From: Ferrimonas pelagia
GTDB taxonomy: Bacteria; Pseudomonadota; Gammaproteobacteria; Enterobacterales; Shewanellaceae
Length of the DNA: 64,000 nt
Assembly (NCBI RefSeq): GCF_039543565.1
Contig: NZ_BAABJZ010000094.1
Span: 1 to 64,000, forward strand
Direction of reading: 5' to 3'
Numbering within the stretch: position 1 is the first letter of the stretch; every line of letters starts with the position of its first letter. The position numbers were made by a program, and so were the translations under genes. This document shows, piece by piece, positions 41,498 to 49,107 of this stretch. The notes below the pieces were generated by a model. That model was not told where the DNA came from. It searched no databases and was given only the letters and a program-made list of their open reading frames with translations.

Positions 41498-41682
41498 TGC
41501 TCTCTGGGGTGTTTGCCAGCGTTAAATGTCCCTGGCCGATGCTTACAACCCCAGGGTGTCTTAACTGTGCGGCTGTGCATGCTCGGTGCGTCCGAGAAGC
41601 CGAAAGCACGGATAAGGCTCCCGCCTTGAACTTACGGTTCAAGGGCTTTACTTCGCAGCGGCACTGCCGGAGAGCAACTCCC
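41498..41682 (+). ncRNA. ssrS: 6S RNA
   Basis: About 185 nt between zapA and fau, the conserved location of ssrS. The segment GCATGCTCGGTGCGTCCGAG is nearly identical to the E. coli 6S core, followed by AAGCC and, later, CCTTGAAC...GGTTCAAGGG. The ends CTCTCTGG and CCGGAGAG pair to close the long hairpin. 6S RNA mimics an open promoter and sequesters sigma-70 RNA polymerase in stationary phase. Exact ends are approximate. Confidence 0.93.
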
Positions 41683-41807
41683 CCCCTTGTTATCGCCCGG
41701 CGCATAAGCCGCCAGCCCCCTAGCCAGATTTCGCGACGCGGTCGCTTGCCTTTCTGATGCGCAGGATACACAGTTACTTCATCACCAAAATGGAGTAATG
41801 AGCGCTC

Positions 41808-42401
41808 ATGAGTGATCCCCAAACGCGTCAGATCCTGCGTCAAAGCCTGCGCCAGCAACGGCGACAGCTCTCATACGAACAACAAAAGCACGCGGCCATC
41901 GGCTTGGCCAGCCACCTGCCCGATCACAGCCTGATCCACCACGCCAGTCAGATCGCCCTCTACATCGCCAATGACGGCGAGATCGATCCCCATATCCTGG
42001 CGGAAGTCCTGTCCGCGCGCGGCAAACAGCTCGCCCTGCCGATCATGCACCCGTTTAACGACGAGCAATTGCTGTTCCAACGTTTCCGTCCGGGGCAACA
42101 GCTGATGAACAACGCCTTGGGCATACCCGAGCCCGAGCTGTCCAAGCCCGATCTGGTGCCACTGCAGGAGCTGGACGTGATCCTGCTGCCGCTGGTGGGC
42201 TTTGATCCCCACGGCAACCGGCTGGGCATGGGCGGCGGCTTCTACGACCGTACCCTAGGCGGTTACACCCCGGCGCAGCGCCCGACGCTGATCGGCTTGG
42301 CGCACAGCTGCCAACAGGTCGAAAAGTTGATGGCGGCCGAATGGGACGTACCCATCGATGCCGTCGCCACCGGCGAGCAATTGATCCGGTTTGATCGCTG
42401 A
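41808..42401 (+). CDS. fau: 5-formyltetrahydrofolate cyclo-ligase
   Basis: A 197-residue enzyme converting 5-formyl-THF to 5,10-methenyl-THF with ATP. The signature GMGGGFYDRTL is near residue 144 and LPLVGFDPHGNRLG just before it. It is also called ygfA and follows 6S RNA, with which it is co-transcribed in E. coli. It has folate links to the nearby gcv operon. The ATG lies after GGAGTAATGAGCGCTC, so a start at the earlier in-phase region is possible, but 41808 gives the normal length. Confidence 0.93.
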   Translation: MSDPQTRQILRQSLRQQRRQLSYEQQKHAAIGLASHLPDHSLIHHASQIALYIANDGEIDPHILAEVLSARGKQLALPIMHPFNDEQLLFQRFRPGQQLMNNALGIPEPELSKPDLVPLQELDVILLPLVGFDPHGNRLGMGGGFYDRTLGGYTPAQRPTLIGLAHSCQQVEKLMAAEWDVPIDAVATGEQLIRFDR

Positions 42402-42420
42402 TCTTTCGCGTCCAAACGCC

Positions 42421-42448
42421 GCACGCCGGCCCCAAAGGCCGGCGTGCG
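42421..42448. terminator. Hairpin terminator between fau and the DUF2797 gene
   Basis: GCACGCCGGCC-CCAAA-GGCCGGCGTGC forms a very stable stem between the convergent genes. T runs are absent, so it may act bidirectionally with other factors. Confidence 0.65.
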
Positions 42449-42466
42449 GATCCAAGCTCAACGCCC

Positions 42467-43285
42467 TCAGCGCTCCACCGTCACCTCATAGCCGGTGAAC
42501 TTACGGATATTGATCACCCCAGTATCGAAGATCAGGTATTGGCCCTTGATCCCCTGCAGCACCCCGGACACCTCCGCCGCCTTATCGAAGTTGTGCGAGG
42601 CGATCTTGCTGGGATACTGGCTGACCGGATAGTCAATACTCACCACCGGCTCATCCAAACGCTCGATCGCCATCCCCTCAACGCTATCGGCAAACTGCCG
42701 ATTGAGCTGTGTCAGTGTCGCCTCGATCTGCGGCAATAGCCGCGCCGCCTCGGCTTTGAGATCCACCGGTGCTCCGGCGCCCTTGAGCATCGCCCGCCAA
42801 TTGGTCTTATCCGCCACCAATTTAGCCAGCTCTATCTCCACCAAACCCGACAACTGACGGGTCGCCACCCGCAAGATCGGCAGGGCTTGCGTTGCCCCCT
42901 GATCCAACCAGCGAACCGGCAGCTGCCGGGTGATCCCAACCTTCAGCCCCGAGGTGTTGGCCAGATAGACGGTATGCGGGATCATGCAGTGGCGCTGACC
43001 CCACTCCGGCTCGCGGCAGGTGCCCTGAGCGAAATGACAGGTTTCCGGCTTCATCATGCACATGTCGCAACGGGCCAGCTTTTTCATGCAGGGGAAGCAG
43101 TGGCCTTGGGAGTAGCTCTTATTGGTCTTGCGACCACAGGCATCACAGAAGATCTTACCGGTGAAACGCAGCGTCAGCGGCTGGCCGATCAAGTCATTCA
43201 GCGGCAGTCGCTGCTCACCCACGCGCAGCGCATACTGCGCAGTCGCCGCCAGTTCGACCGCCATTTTAGAAAGGGTGCCTTGCAT
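42467..43285 (-). CDS. DUF2797 family protein
   Basis: A 272-residue cytoplasmic protein with many paired cysteines: CDACGRKT, CFPCMKK, CDMCMM, ETCHFAQGTC. These look like zinc-binding knuckles in the first half (residues 45-110). GLKVGITR resembles the GIY-YIG-like core reported in this family, and the C-terminal half is an alpha/beta domain. Function is unknown. It is transcribed alone, convergent with fau. Confidence 0.8.
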   Translation of the reverse strand: MQGTLSKMAVELAATAQYALRVGEQRLPLNDLIGQPLTLRFTGKIFCDACGRKTNKSYSQGHCFPCMKKLARCDMCMMKPETCHFAQGTCREPEWGQRHCMIPHTVYLANTSGLKVGITRQLPVRWLDQGATQALPILRVATRQLSGLVEIELAKLVADKTNWRAMLKGAGAPVDLKAEAARLLPQIEATLTQLNRQFADSVEGMAIERLDEPVVSIDYPVSQYPSKIASHNFDKAAEVSGVLQGIKGQYLIFDTGVINIRKFTGYEVTVER

Positions 43286-43383
43286 CCTAAGGGCTCCTGT
43301 AGGGGAAAAAAGCCAGTGTATCAGGGGGTCGTTCGCCAGGGGAGCCCGTCCGGGCGATTAACCCTATCGCACTGCGCCGCGCG

Positions 43384-43845
43384 CTATTGCGCGAACGGCA
43401 ACTCAATACAGCCGCAGTCTTCGCCGACAGACTCGTAATAAGCGGTGATCCCGCCCTGCAGGCTCATCACCTGCTCCCAGCCCATCGCCTTGAGGGTTTG
43501 TGCCGCCAAGGCACTGCGCCCGCCGGTGCCACAGTAGATCACCACCTCCTGCCCGGTCGGCAGCTGTTCCCACGCCTTCATCTCCAAGAAGCCCCGTGGG
43601 ATGTGGATCTCCTGCTCGGTCACCGTCCGCCCCTGCTCCCGCTCGGTAAAGGTACGGACATCAAGCACCAGCGGCGGCAACTCGCCCGCTAACCGCGTCC
43701 TTAATTGCTCAGGCGTGATCTCCACCACGCCCTGTCGCGCCTCAGCCAAATAGGTTGCTTTGTCGGTCTGCGCCGCCAACGGCGCCGCGATCAACCCCAG
43801 CAGCGCGCCGGCCAGCGCGAGCCAAACCCAATGATGACGAGTCAT
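43384..43845 (-). CDS. Periplasmic rhodanese-like protein
   Basis: A 153-residue exported protein. The signal peptide covers about residues 1-25 (LLGLIAAPLAAQ). The rhodanese domain has the active-site loop YCGTGGRSA with catalytic Cys near residue 107, and LVLDVRTFTERE. Two further Cys (DCGCIE) lie at the C-terminus. It should handle thiol sulfur in the periplasm. The partner is unknown; it lies alone between DUF2797 and DUF2937 genes on the minus strand. Confidence 0.85.
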   Translation of the reverse strand: MTRHHWVWLALAGALLGLIAAPLAAQTDKATYLAEARQGVVEITPEQLRTRLAGELPPLVLDVRTFTEREQGRTVTEQEIHIPRGFLEMKAWEQLPTGQEVVIYCGTGGRSALAAQTLKAMGWEQVMSLQGGITAYYESVGEDCGCIELPFAQ

Positions 43846-43918
43846 GGTTCACCTCCGTTCAGAGTCCTCTCTTTTAACCTAGCTCACTCCCAGACCAACG
43901 GGTTGATCCAGCGCAACC

Positions 43919-44437
43919 TCAGCCGCCAAAAGCCCCGACAGAGCGTCGGCGTCGGCACCAACACCAGACACAGGCTCGACCAAAGCCCTCCAGCAGCAGT
44001 CCCAGCAGCAAGGCAGCGCCGATCCCCCAACCGATCGCCATCGGCGTCAGCACCACCCGATAGCTGTAGCCAGACACAGCCTCTTGGCGCAGAGCCGGAT
44101 CCGCCGCCACCAGCAGATGCCACACTGCCAGCAGCTGACCGCGATCCATCGCCACCTGTTCCAACGTCAGTTGGTCCACCCGCGCCACCAAAGCGCCGAT
44201 GGAATCACCGTCGCGGCGAAACACAGGATCGGGGTTTAGCTTGTAATGCAGGATCAGTTCACCCAGATCGCCATGAAAATACTGATCCGCCGTCTGCTGA
44301 AAGCCCTGCAACCCCAGCCGGGCCTCGAGGGTGTGCGCCTCCAAGCGTTGCTGGTACAGATCAACAAACCCTGGGATCTGCACCCCCAACAACACACTAA
44401 AAACAAACAACGCCAGACGGGCATATTCCTTTAGCAT
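43919..44437 (-). CDS. DUF2937 family membrane protein
   Basis: A 172-residue protein with an N-terminal membrane segment (LALFVFSVLLGVQIPGF), a soluble middle portion carrying Glu, Leu and His-rich helices, and a second hydrophobic span near residues 130-150. The C-terminus is Arg/Cys/Trp-rich. It matches the DUF2937 family in length and layout; function is unknown. ATG 44437 with CAGGAG 8 bases upstream is preferred over the longer open frame. Confidence 0.75.
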   Translation of the reverse strand: MLKEYARLALFVFSVLLGVQIPGFVDLYQQRLEAHTLEARLGLQGFQQTADQYFHGDLGELILHYKLNPDPVFRRDGDSIGALVARVDQLTLEQVAMDRGQLLAVWHLLVAADPALRQEAVSGYSYRVVLTPMAIGWGIGAALLLGLLLEGFGRACVWCWCRRRRSVGAFGG

Positions 44438-44603
44438 CACGCACTCCTGATGATCGGCCATGCAGCCACAAAGCGACTCAATACTCATCGATATCAAACG
44501 GCCGAGACAGTTGGCGCTCTGCCACACCGCCGCGCGGCCGAGATTGGACACAGGGGCTACACACAGAAAATGGTGCAAGCCCCTCCTGCCCCAGACTAAC
44601 GAC

Positions 44604-44629
44604 AACGCCCCGCACTTGGCGGGGCGTCT
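44604..44629. terminator. GC-rich hairpin downstream of yihD
   Basis: ACGCCCCGC and GCGGGGCGT form a 9-bp stem around a short loop. A neighbouring dyad CGCCGTA/TACGGCG follows at 44632-44650. Neither has a T run, so termination is uncertain. Confidence 0.45.
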
Positions 44630-44655
44630 CAGCGCCGTACTCAATACGGCGCGGC

Positions 44656-44703
44656 AGTGGGGCCGATAGTGGGGCCGATAGTGGGGCCGATAGTGGGGCC
44701 GCT
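44656..44703. repeat. Four tandem copies of a 12-bp unit at the yihD stop
   Basis: AGTGGGGCCGAT occurs three times in a row and a fourth copy (AGTGGGGCCGCT) ends inside the yihD stop codon. The repeat lies just beyond the gene, after a GC hairpin and a second dyad. Confidence 0.9.
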
Positions 44704-44983
44704 AGCCCTCCCCCTCGTCGAAGCCGCGCGCCTTGAGGATCGCCGCCTTCCAGTCGTAATCCTCGACGTAATCCTTGGCGATCCCTGGGATCATCTTGCC
44801 CTCTCCGGTCTCCAACATCTTCAGGTGGTAGATCAGCACATCATCGGTCAGATCCGTCAACGGCCCCACGAAACCAGCTTCCTCGGCCAGCTTGGCCAAC
44901 ATCGGGATCAGATCCAGATCCTGATGCTTTTGCCAAACCGGTGCGAGCAGTTCGAGCAGTTCATCAATGCGATGGCAAGACAT
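44702..44983 (-). CDS. yihD: YihD family protein (DUF1040)
   Basis: A 93-residue cytoplasmic protein matching E. coli YihD. LPLTDLTDDVLIYHLKMLE and PGIAKDYVEDYDWKAAILKARGF correspond to the conserved middle and end. Function is unknown. MSCHRIDELLELL at 44983 is the start, since AAGGAGT lies 5 bases upstream; the frame continues further upstream but that includes the ribosome site. A 12-bp tandem repeat reaches the stop codon. Confidence 0.88.
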   Translation of the reverse strand: MSCHRIDELLELLAPVWQKHQDLDLIPMLAKLAEEAGFVGPLTDLTDDVLIYHLKMLETGEGKMIPGIAKDYVEDYDWKAAILKARGFDEGEG

Positions 44984-45120
44984 AGGGGACTCCTTCAACC
45001 CGGTACAAACCCAACGGGGGAAGAGAGATCCCCCTGCTTAGGCTGGCATTATCCCCAACTCAGTCGCCCGGGTGGCGGCAAAGAACACATTGCCTCAATC
45101 GACTGGCTCGAACAGGCTGC

Positions 45121-46608
45121 TCAGCCATGAAAGCGTCGGCTGAGGCTGGTGTCGATCGGCCACTGCCGATCAAACTGCGCCAGCAGAGCTGGGTTGCCAT
45201 GCCGCGACAGCGGAACCGCATGGAAACGGGTGCCGTGCTGACGCGCCTGCGCCATCAGCGCCAAACGCTCCGCCTGAAAGCGCGGGGCAATAAAATCCGA
45301 CACCATCAGCAGATCCGCATTGGCAAATGTCTCCAGCTTCAGCTGCTGACAGGCCAGATCGACACAGGGGCCTAGATCGGTGCCGCCATGGAATTGATAC
45401 CCAAGGAAATCACGCAGCTGGCTGAGCCCCTGCTCCCCCACCAGTTCAAACTGCACCACCTGAGTGGAGAAGATCAACACCTGGCAAGCTCGGCCATCGC
45501 GCACCGCGATGCGGGCCATGGCCAGCGCCAGCGCCTTGGCACAGCGTTCCGGATAACCGTTCATCGAGGCCGAGGTATCGACACAAAGAATAAAGGGGCC
45601 ACCATGCTCCATCGCCTCGCTGGGCCGCGCCCGGAACACGTTCTTGACCTTGCCTGCCACCGGCTGTTTGCCGCGCATCTGGTAGATCAGCAACTGCGCG
45701 TCAATCAGCTGCTTATAAAACAGTGTTTCCAGCTCTTCGGTCGCCAACAGTGACATCGCCACCGCCAGCAAGCGGGCCAAGTCTTTCCCCTGCTGCACCC
45801 CAACCACCTCTTCCGGCAGCGGACTAGGCCGCACCTCCCGGGCACTGGATGCCTCCTTGACCCGCCGCACCTTGCCCTTGCTGGCGGCTTGGGCCATCCG
45901 CCCCAATTGATCAGCCAGGGTCTGGATCTGTGCCTGTCGGCTCAGCCACCCTGCCAGTTGATTAAGATCCCGTCGCTGACGCTGTGACAGCGGCACATCC
46001 GCCATATCCCACAAACGCCCCGCTTCGCCGGGCTCGCTGACCGGAAACAGCTCGGTCAACGCCTCGGCGCCTTCCATGCGCCGATACAGCTCCTCCAGCA
46101 ACTGCTCGCGCTGCTTATCCAACAACACCATCTGATCGGCCAGATAGCGGTGCTCAACACTGCTCTGCCACTGCTCCATCAGCGCCTGCTTCGCCGCGGC
46201 CTGACGGTGGCTGGGCAGCTGGCGGATCTCCTCGGCAAAACGCCCGAGCACCTCCGCCATGGGCGAATGACCGCGCAGCTGCAGCCGCACCGCATCCAGC
46301 TCCAACATAAATTGGCTCACGTCCTGCGTCTGGGCGCTTTCCAACAGGCTGATCTCACGCCGGGCCTGCGCCGGCAAAGGCTGACCTTTCAACACCGACT
46401 GGAGCTGATCACTCCAGCGATTGAGCTCATCATCCAACGCCTGCGCCAAGCCTCGGGTCTGCACCGCACGGCGCTTCAACAACTGCTCGCGCACCTGATC
46501 GCGCCGGTCGCGCACCACCCGGCCGACCAGATCCCCCAGCGCCGCCTGATGGCCGGGATCGCGCTCGGCCCGGCTCAGCTGATTGCCGCTGGCCTCACTG
46601 ACTGTCAT
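45121..46608 (-). CDS. viaA: VWA-domain protein ViaA
   Basis: A 495-residue partner of the RavA ATPase. The C-terminal von Willebrand A domain starts with the metal-site motif DTSASMNGYP (near residue 330), followed by GGTDLGPC. The N-terminal half is helical and charged. In E. coli RavA-ViaA affects iron-sulfur and respiratory functions and aminoglycoside sensitivity. ATG 46608 overlaps the end of ravA by 14 bp (ATGACAGTCAGTGA), so the genes are coupled. The frame extends a little upstream. Confidence 0.9.
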   Translation of the reverse strand: MTVSEASGNQLSRAERDPGHQAALGDLVGRVVRDRRDQVREQLLKRRAVQTRGLAQALDDELNRWSDQLQSVLKGQPLPAQARREISLLESAQTQDVSQFMLELDAVRLQLRGHSPMAEVLGRFAEEIRQLPSHRQAAAKQALMEQWQSSVEHRYLADQMVLLDKQREQLLEELYRRMEGAEALTELFPVSEPGEAGRLWDMADVPLSQRQRRDLNQLAGWLSRQAQIQTLADQLGRMAQAASKGKVRRVKEASSAREVRPSPLPEEVVGVQQGKDLARLLAVAMSLLATEELETLFYKQLIDAQLLIYQMRGKQPVAGKVKNVFRARPSEAMEHGGPFILCVDTSASMNGYPERCAKALALAMARIAVRDGRACQVLIFSTQVVQFELVGEQGLSQLRDFLGYQFHGGTDLGPCVDLACQQLKLETFANADLLMVSDFIAPRFQAERLALMAQARQHGTRFHAVPLSRHGNPALLAQFDRQWPIDTSLSRRFHG

Positions 46609-48226
46609 AAGCCACTTGAATGGTCTGCCACAGGGTTTCGCCATCGCTCATGCTTTGCCGCAACGCCACCATCTGCTCGGCCAGCTGATCCAGACTCTCG
46701 GTCACCATATCGGTCAGATCAGTATCGATAAAGTTATGGGGCACCGTCCGAATAAACAGGGCACGCTGCTCCGCCAGTTGGCGCTCCAGCTGACCCACCT
46801 GACCGGTGATCTGCACCAATTCATCCAGCCACTCCTGCCGGGTCAGGCGACTGGCCGGCCAGGGGCCCAGCGCTCCCACTGCGATCTCCCGGTTGGCCAC
46901 ATCTTTGAGCACCAAACGATGCTCCGCGTCCAGTCCCAGCCGGATAGGGTAGGCCTGCTTATCATGATCATTGATAAAGCCCGGCACGATACCGCCGCCA
47001 TGCGCCACCGCCTTTTGCACCTCGTTGGCCGCCATACGGACCTGCTGCGCCGGCTCATCCAGCTCCAGATGCATCGGCGTCTGCATCGTCAAGGGCAACA
47101 AGGTCACCATCTCGCCGACCCCAGGACGCTCACTCAGGCTGGCCTCATTCAGATCCAGCTCATAGCGCTCACCGCGCAAGCCATTAGTCTTCACCGTTCG
47201 TGGCGTTAACGCATCCACCCGCAGCAGCGCCACGCGCTCCAGCTCACCATGCAAGAACAACAGCTGCTGGCGGATCTCGCGCTGATCGTACGCCACCTCT
47301 CTGGCGTACTCGCTCATCGCCGTCTGGATCAGCTCACGGGTGGGCAGATCGCGCCATAAGCAGTTGCGCAGGACCAAGATATCGGTGGGTGACACCGCCA
47401 TGCGGCCATTAAAGAAGGCACTGGCTCTTAGCAGTGCGACGGATTTTTTCCAGCGCCGATCCGAGATATACAGATCCAACTCTGGATGTTCCTCCTGACG
47501 GGTCTCCACCAACCGCTTGAGTTGATAGATCTTCTCAAAGCAACTGTCTGGCAAGGAAACCTCCTTCACGGCCTGCTGCCAGTCGGCGTACTCTGCCTCG
47601 GTGATCTTCAGCTCCGCCGGCACCGGATCGGCGTACATGTCGGTGCTGTCGCTCACCATCTGCTTAAAATTCTGCTTCTGTGAGACCTTATCGGCGTACA
47701 CCCGCAGCAGCATCCGATCGTACAAAGGCTCCAAGCTGGAGTCGCCATCAGGCAGCTCATTGGAGGCGGTGATCAACAACCGCATCGGCACCTTCAGCGT
47801 CTGGTTACCGTTGCGGTACACCTTCTCATTCACCACGGTGAGCAGGGTGTTCAAAATGGCCGGGCCAGCCTTCCAGATCTCATCGAGAAACACCACTGAG
47901 GCTTCCGGCAGATAGCCTTCGGTCAGGCGCTCGTAGCGGCCTTCATCCTTCAATGCCTGAATGGAGAGCGGACCAAACAGCTCCTCCGGGGTGGAGAAAC
48001 GGTTCATCAGGTATTCAAACGCCCCGCCCTCTTCGAAGGCGTGCATGATCCGCCTCGCCACCAAAGATTTGCCGATCCCCGGCGGCCCCAGCAAAAATAC
48101 ACTTTCGCCGGTCAGCGCCGCCAACAAACACAGCTTAAAGGCACGGTCGCGCTCAAGGACACCGGAAGAAAGGGCTTGCACCAAGCGGGAGACCCGGATA
48201 GCTAGGCGTTGCTGTTCATCGTACAT
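46595..48226 (-). CDS. ravA: MoxR-family AAA+ ATPase RavA
   Basis: A 543-residue AAA+ ATPase. Walker A GPPGIGKS lies near residues 47-54, Walker B VVFLDEIWKA near 110-120, and the sensor region TASNELP near 150. The C-terminal part has beta-rich and helical modules typical of RavA. In E. coli RavA binds the lysine decarboxylase LdcI and, with ViaA, respiratory proteins. The coupled viaA gene follows. The start has no alternative nearby. Confidence 0.92.
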   Translation of the reverse strand: MYDEQQRLAIRVSRLVQALSSGVLERDRAFKLCLLAALTGESVFLLGPPGIGKSLVARRIMHAFEEGGAFEYLMNRFSTPEELFGPLSIQALKDEGRYERLTEGYLPEASVVFLDEIWKAGPAILNTLLTVVNEKVYRNGNQTLKVPMRLLITASNELPDGDSSLEPLYDRMLLRVYADKVSQKQNFKQMVSDSTDMYADPVPAELKITEAEYADWQQAVKEVSLPDSCFEKIYQLKRLVETRQEEHPELDLYISDRRWKKSVALLRASAFFNGRMAVSPTDILVLRNCLWRDLPTRELIQTAMSEYAREVAYDQREIRQQLLFLHGELERVALLRVDALTPRTVKTNGLRGERYELDLNEASLSERPGVGEMVTLLPLTMQTPMHLELDEPAQQVRMAANEVQKAVAHGGGIVPGFINDHDKQAYPIRLGLDAEHRLVLKDVANREIAVGALGPWPASRLTRQEWLDELVQITGQVGQLERQLAEQRALFIRTVPHNFIDTDLTDMVTESLDQLAEQMVALRQSMSDGETLWQTIQVAYDSQ

Positions 48227-48380
48227 CTTTGATTGCCTTAGGTTTACATAGCTTCAATTTACGCATCCCCCATACACGCTGCAACAAACCCACTGGCAAT
48301 TTCAGCGAAATGTGGCTCGAACAACAGGTTCTGGCAGAAAATGGAAGTGTTTGCTGGTAACGGCTGGGAAAAAAGCTTAA

Positions 48381-48977
48381 TCACGCAGTCTTAGACTGCC
48401 GATGTTGCAACATCGGCCAGAGATCCCCTGCCTTGATCATGGCGATGGTAATGCGAGCCAAAGTGATCGCATCAGCCTCAGCATCGTGTTGCGGCTGCGC
48501 TAGCTCCACCCCATAGTGGGTCGCGACCTGATGCTGAGCGGGGTTGTCACGCTTGCTTTGGCAAAAGCCGAAACGGTAGTAGTCCGCCAGATTGAATAGG
48601 CCATTATGGAAAGGGTAGGGCACCCCCTTGGCGACAAAATCCGGCTCCAACAGCGCCCGCTCATCCCCCCAACACACCAGAGCATTCCAGCGCTGCGCCA
48701 CGCCCCACTTCTCCCGCAGCAACTTGGCCACGTGCTCCAGGGCAAAGCCACGCTTATCCAGCGTCGCCTGGCTGATCCCGGTCAGCTGAAAGCAAAATGG
48801 TGTCACCTCGTGTCGGGTATTGTTGACGTAATAGCGACCGGTTCGATGGATCTCGAGCGTGTCGACGTCGATCTCGGCCAGCCCGATCTGGAAGATCTCC
48901 AGCGTCTGCGCCCGTTGATATTCTGGGTTATCCCAGCAGCTCAGCTCGGTATCAATGCAGAGGATCCGCTTGGCCAT
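48381..48977 (-). CDS. DEDDh 3'-5' exonuclease (ERI1/KapD-like)
   Basis: A 198-residue exonuclease-fold protein. The first motif CIDTELSCWD (residue 7-16), a middle segment with Asp (NALVCWGDERALLEPD) and the third motif HDAEADAITLARI are all present, so DEDDh catalytic residues look complete. Similar proteins in Shewanella and Vibrio are annotated as 3'-5' exonucleases related to ERI1. Substrate is unknown. It is monocistronic on the minus strand. Confidence 0.85.
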   Translation of the reverse strand: MAKRILCIDTELSCWDNPEYQRAQTLEIFQIGLAEIDVDTLEIHRTGRYYVNNTRHEVTPFCFQLTGISQATLDKRGFALEHVAKLLREKWGVAQRWNALVCWGDERALLEPDFVAKGVPYPFHNGLFNLADYYRFGFCQSKRDNPAQHQVATHYGVELAQPQHDAEADAITLARITIAMIKAGDLWPMLQHRQSKTA

Positions 48978-49107
48978 TGTGTTTCCTTATCGATAAAAAG
49001 GCGGGCCATGAATCAGGCCCGCCAATGGCGTTATTCTAACAAACTTAGCGGGGGCCGGAACCGCCGCGCGGCGCCCGGCATGCCGTCAACGGCCCAGATC
49101 AGGTCAA

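Noticed and set aside
44656..44703. Short repeat array considered as CRISPR
   Set aside because: Units are 12 bp, directly adjacent and without spacers.
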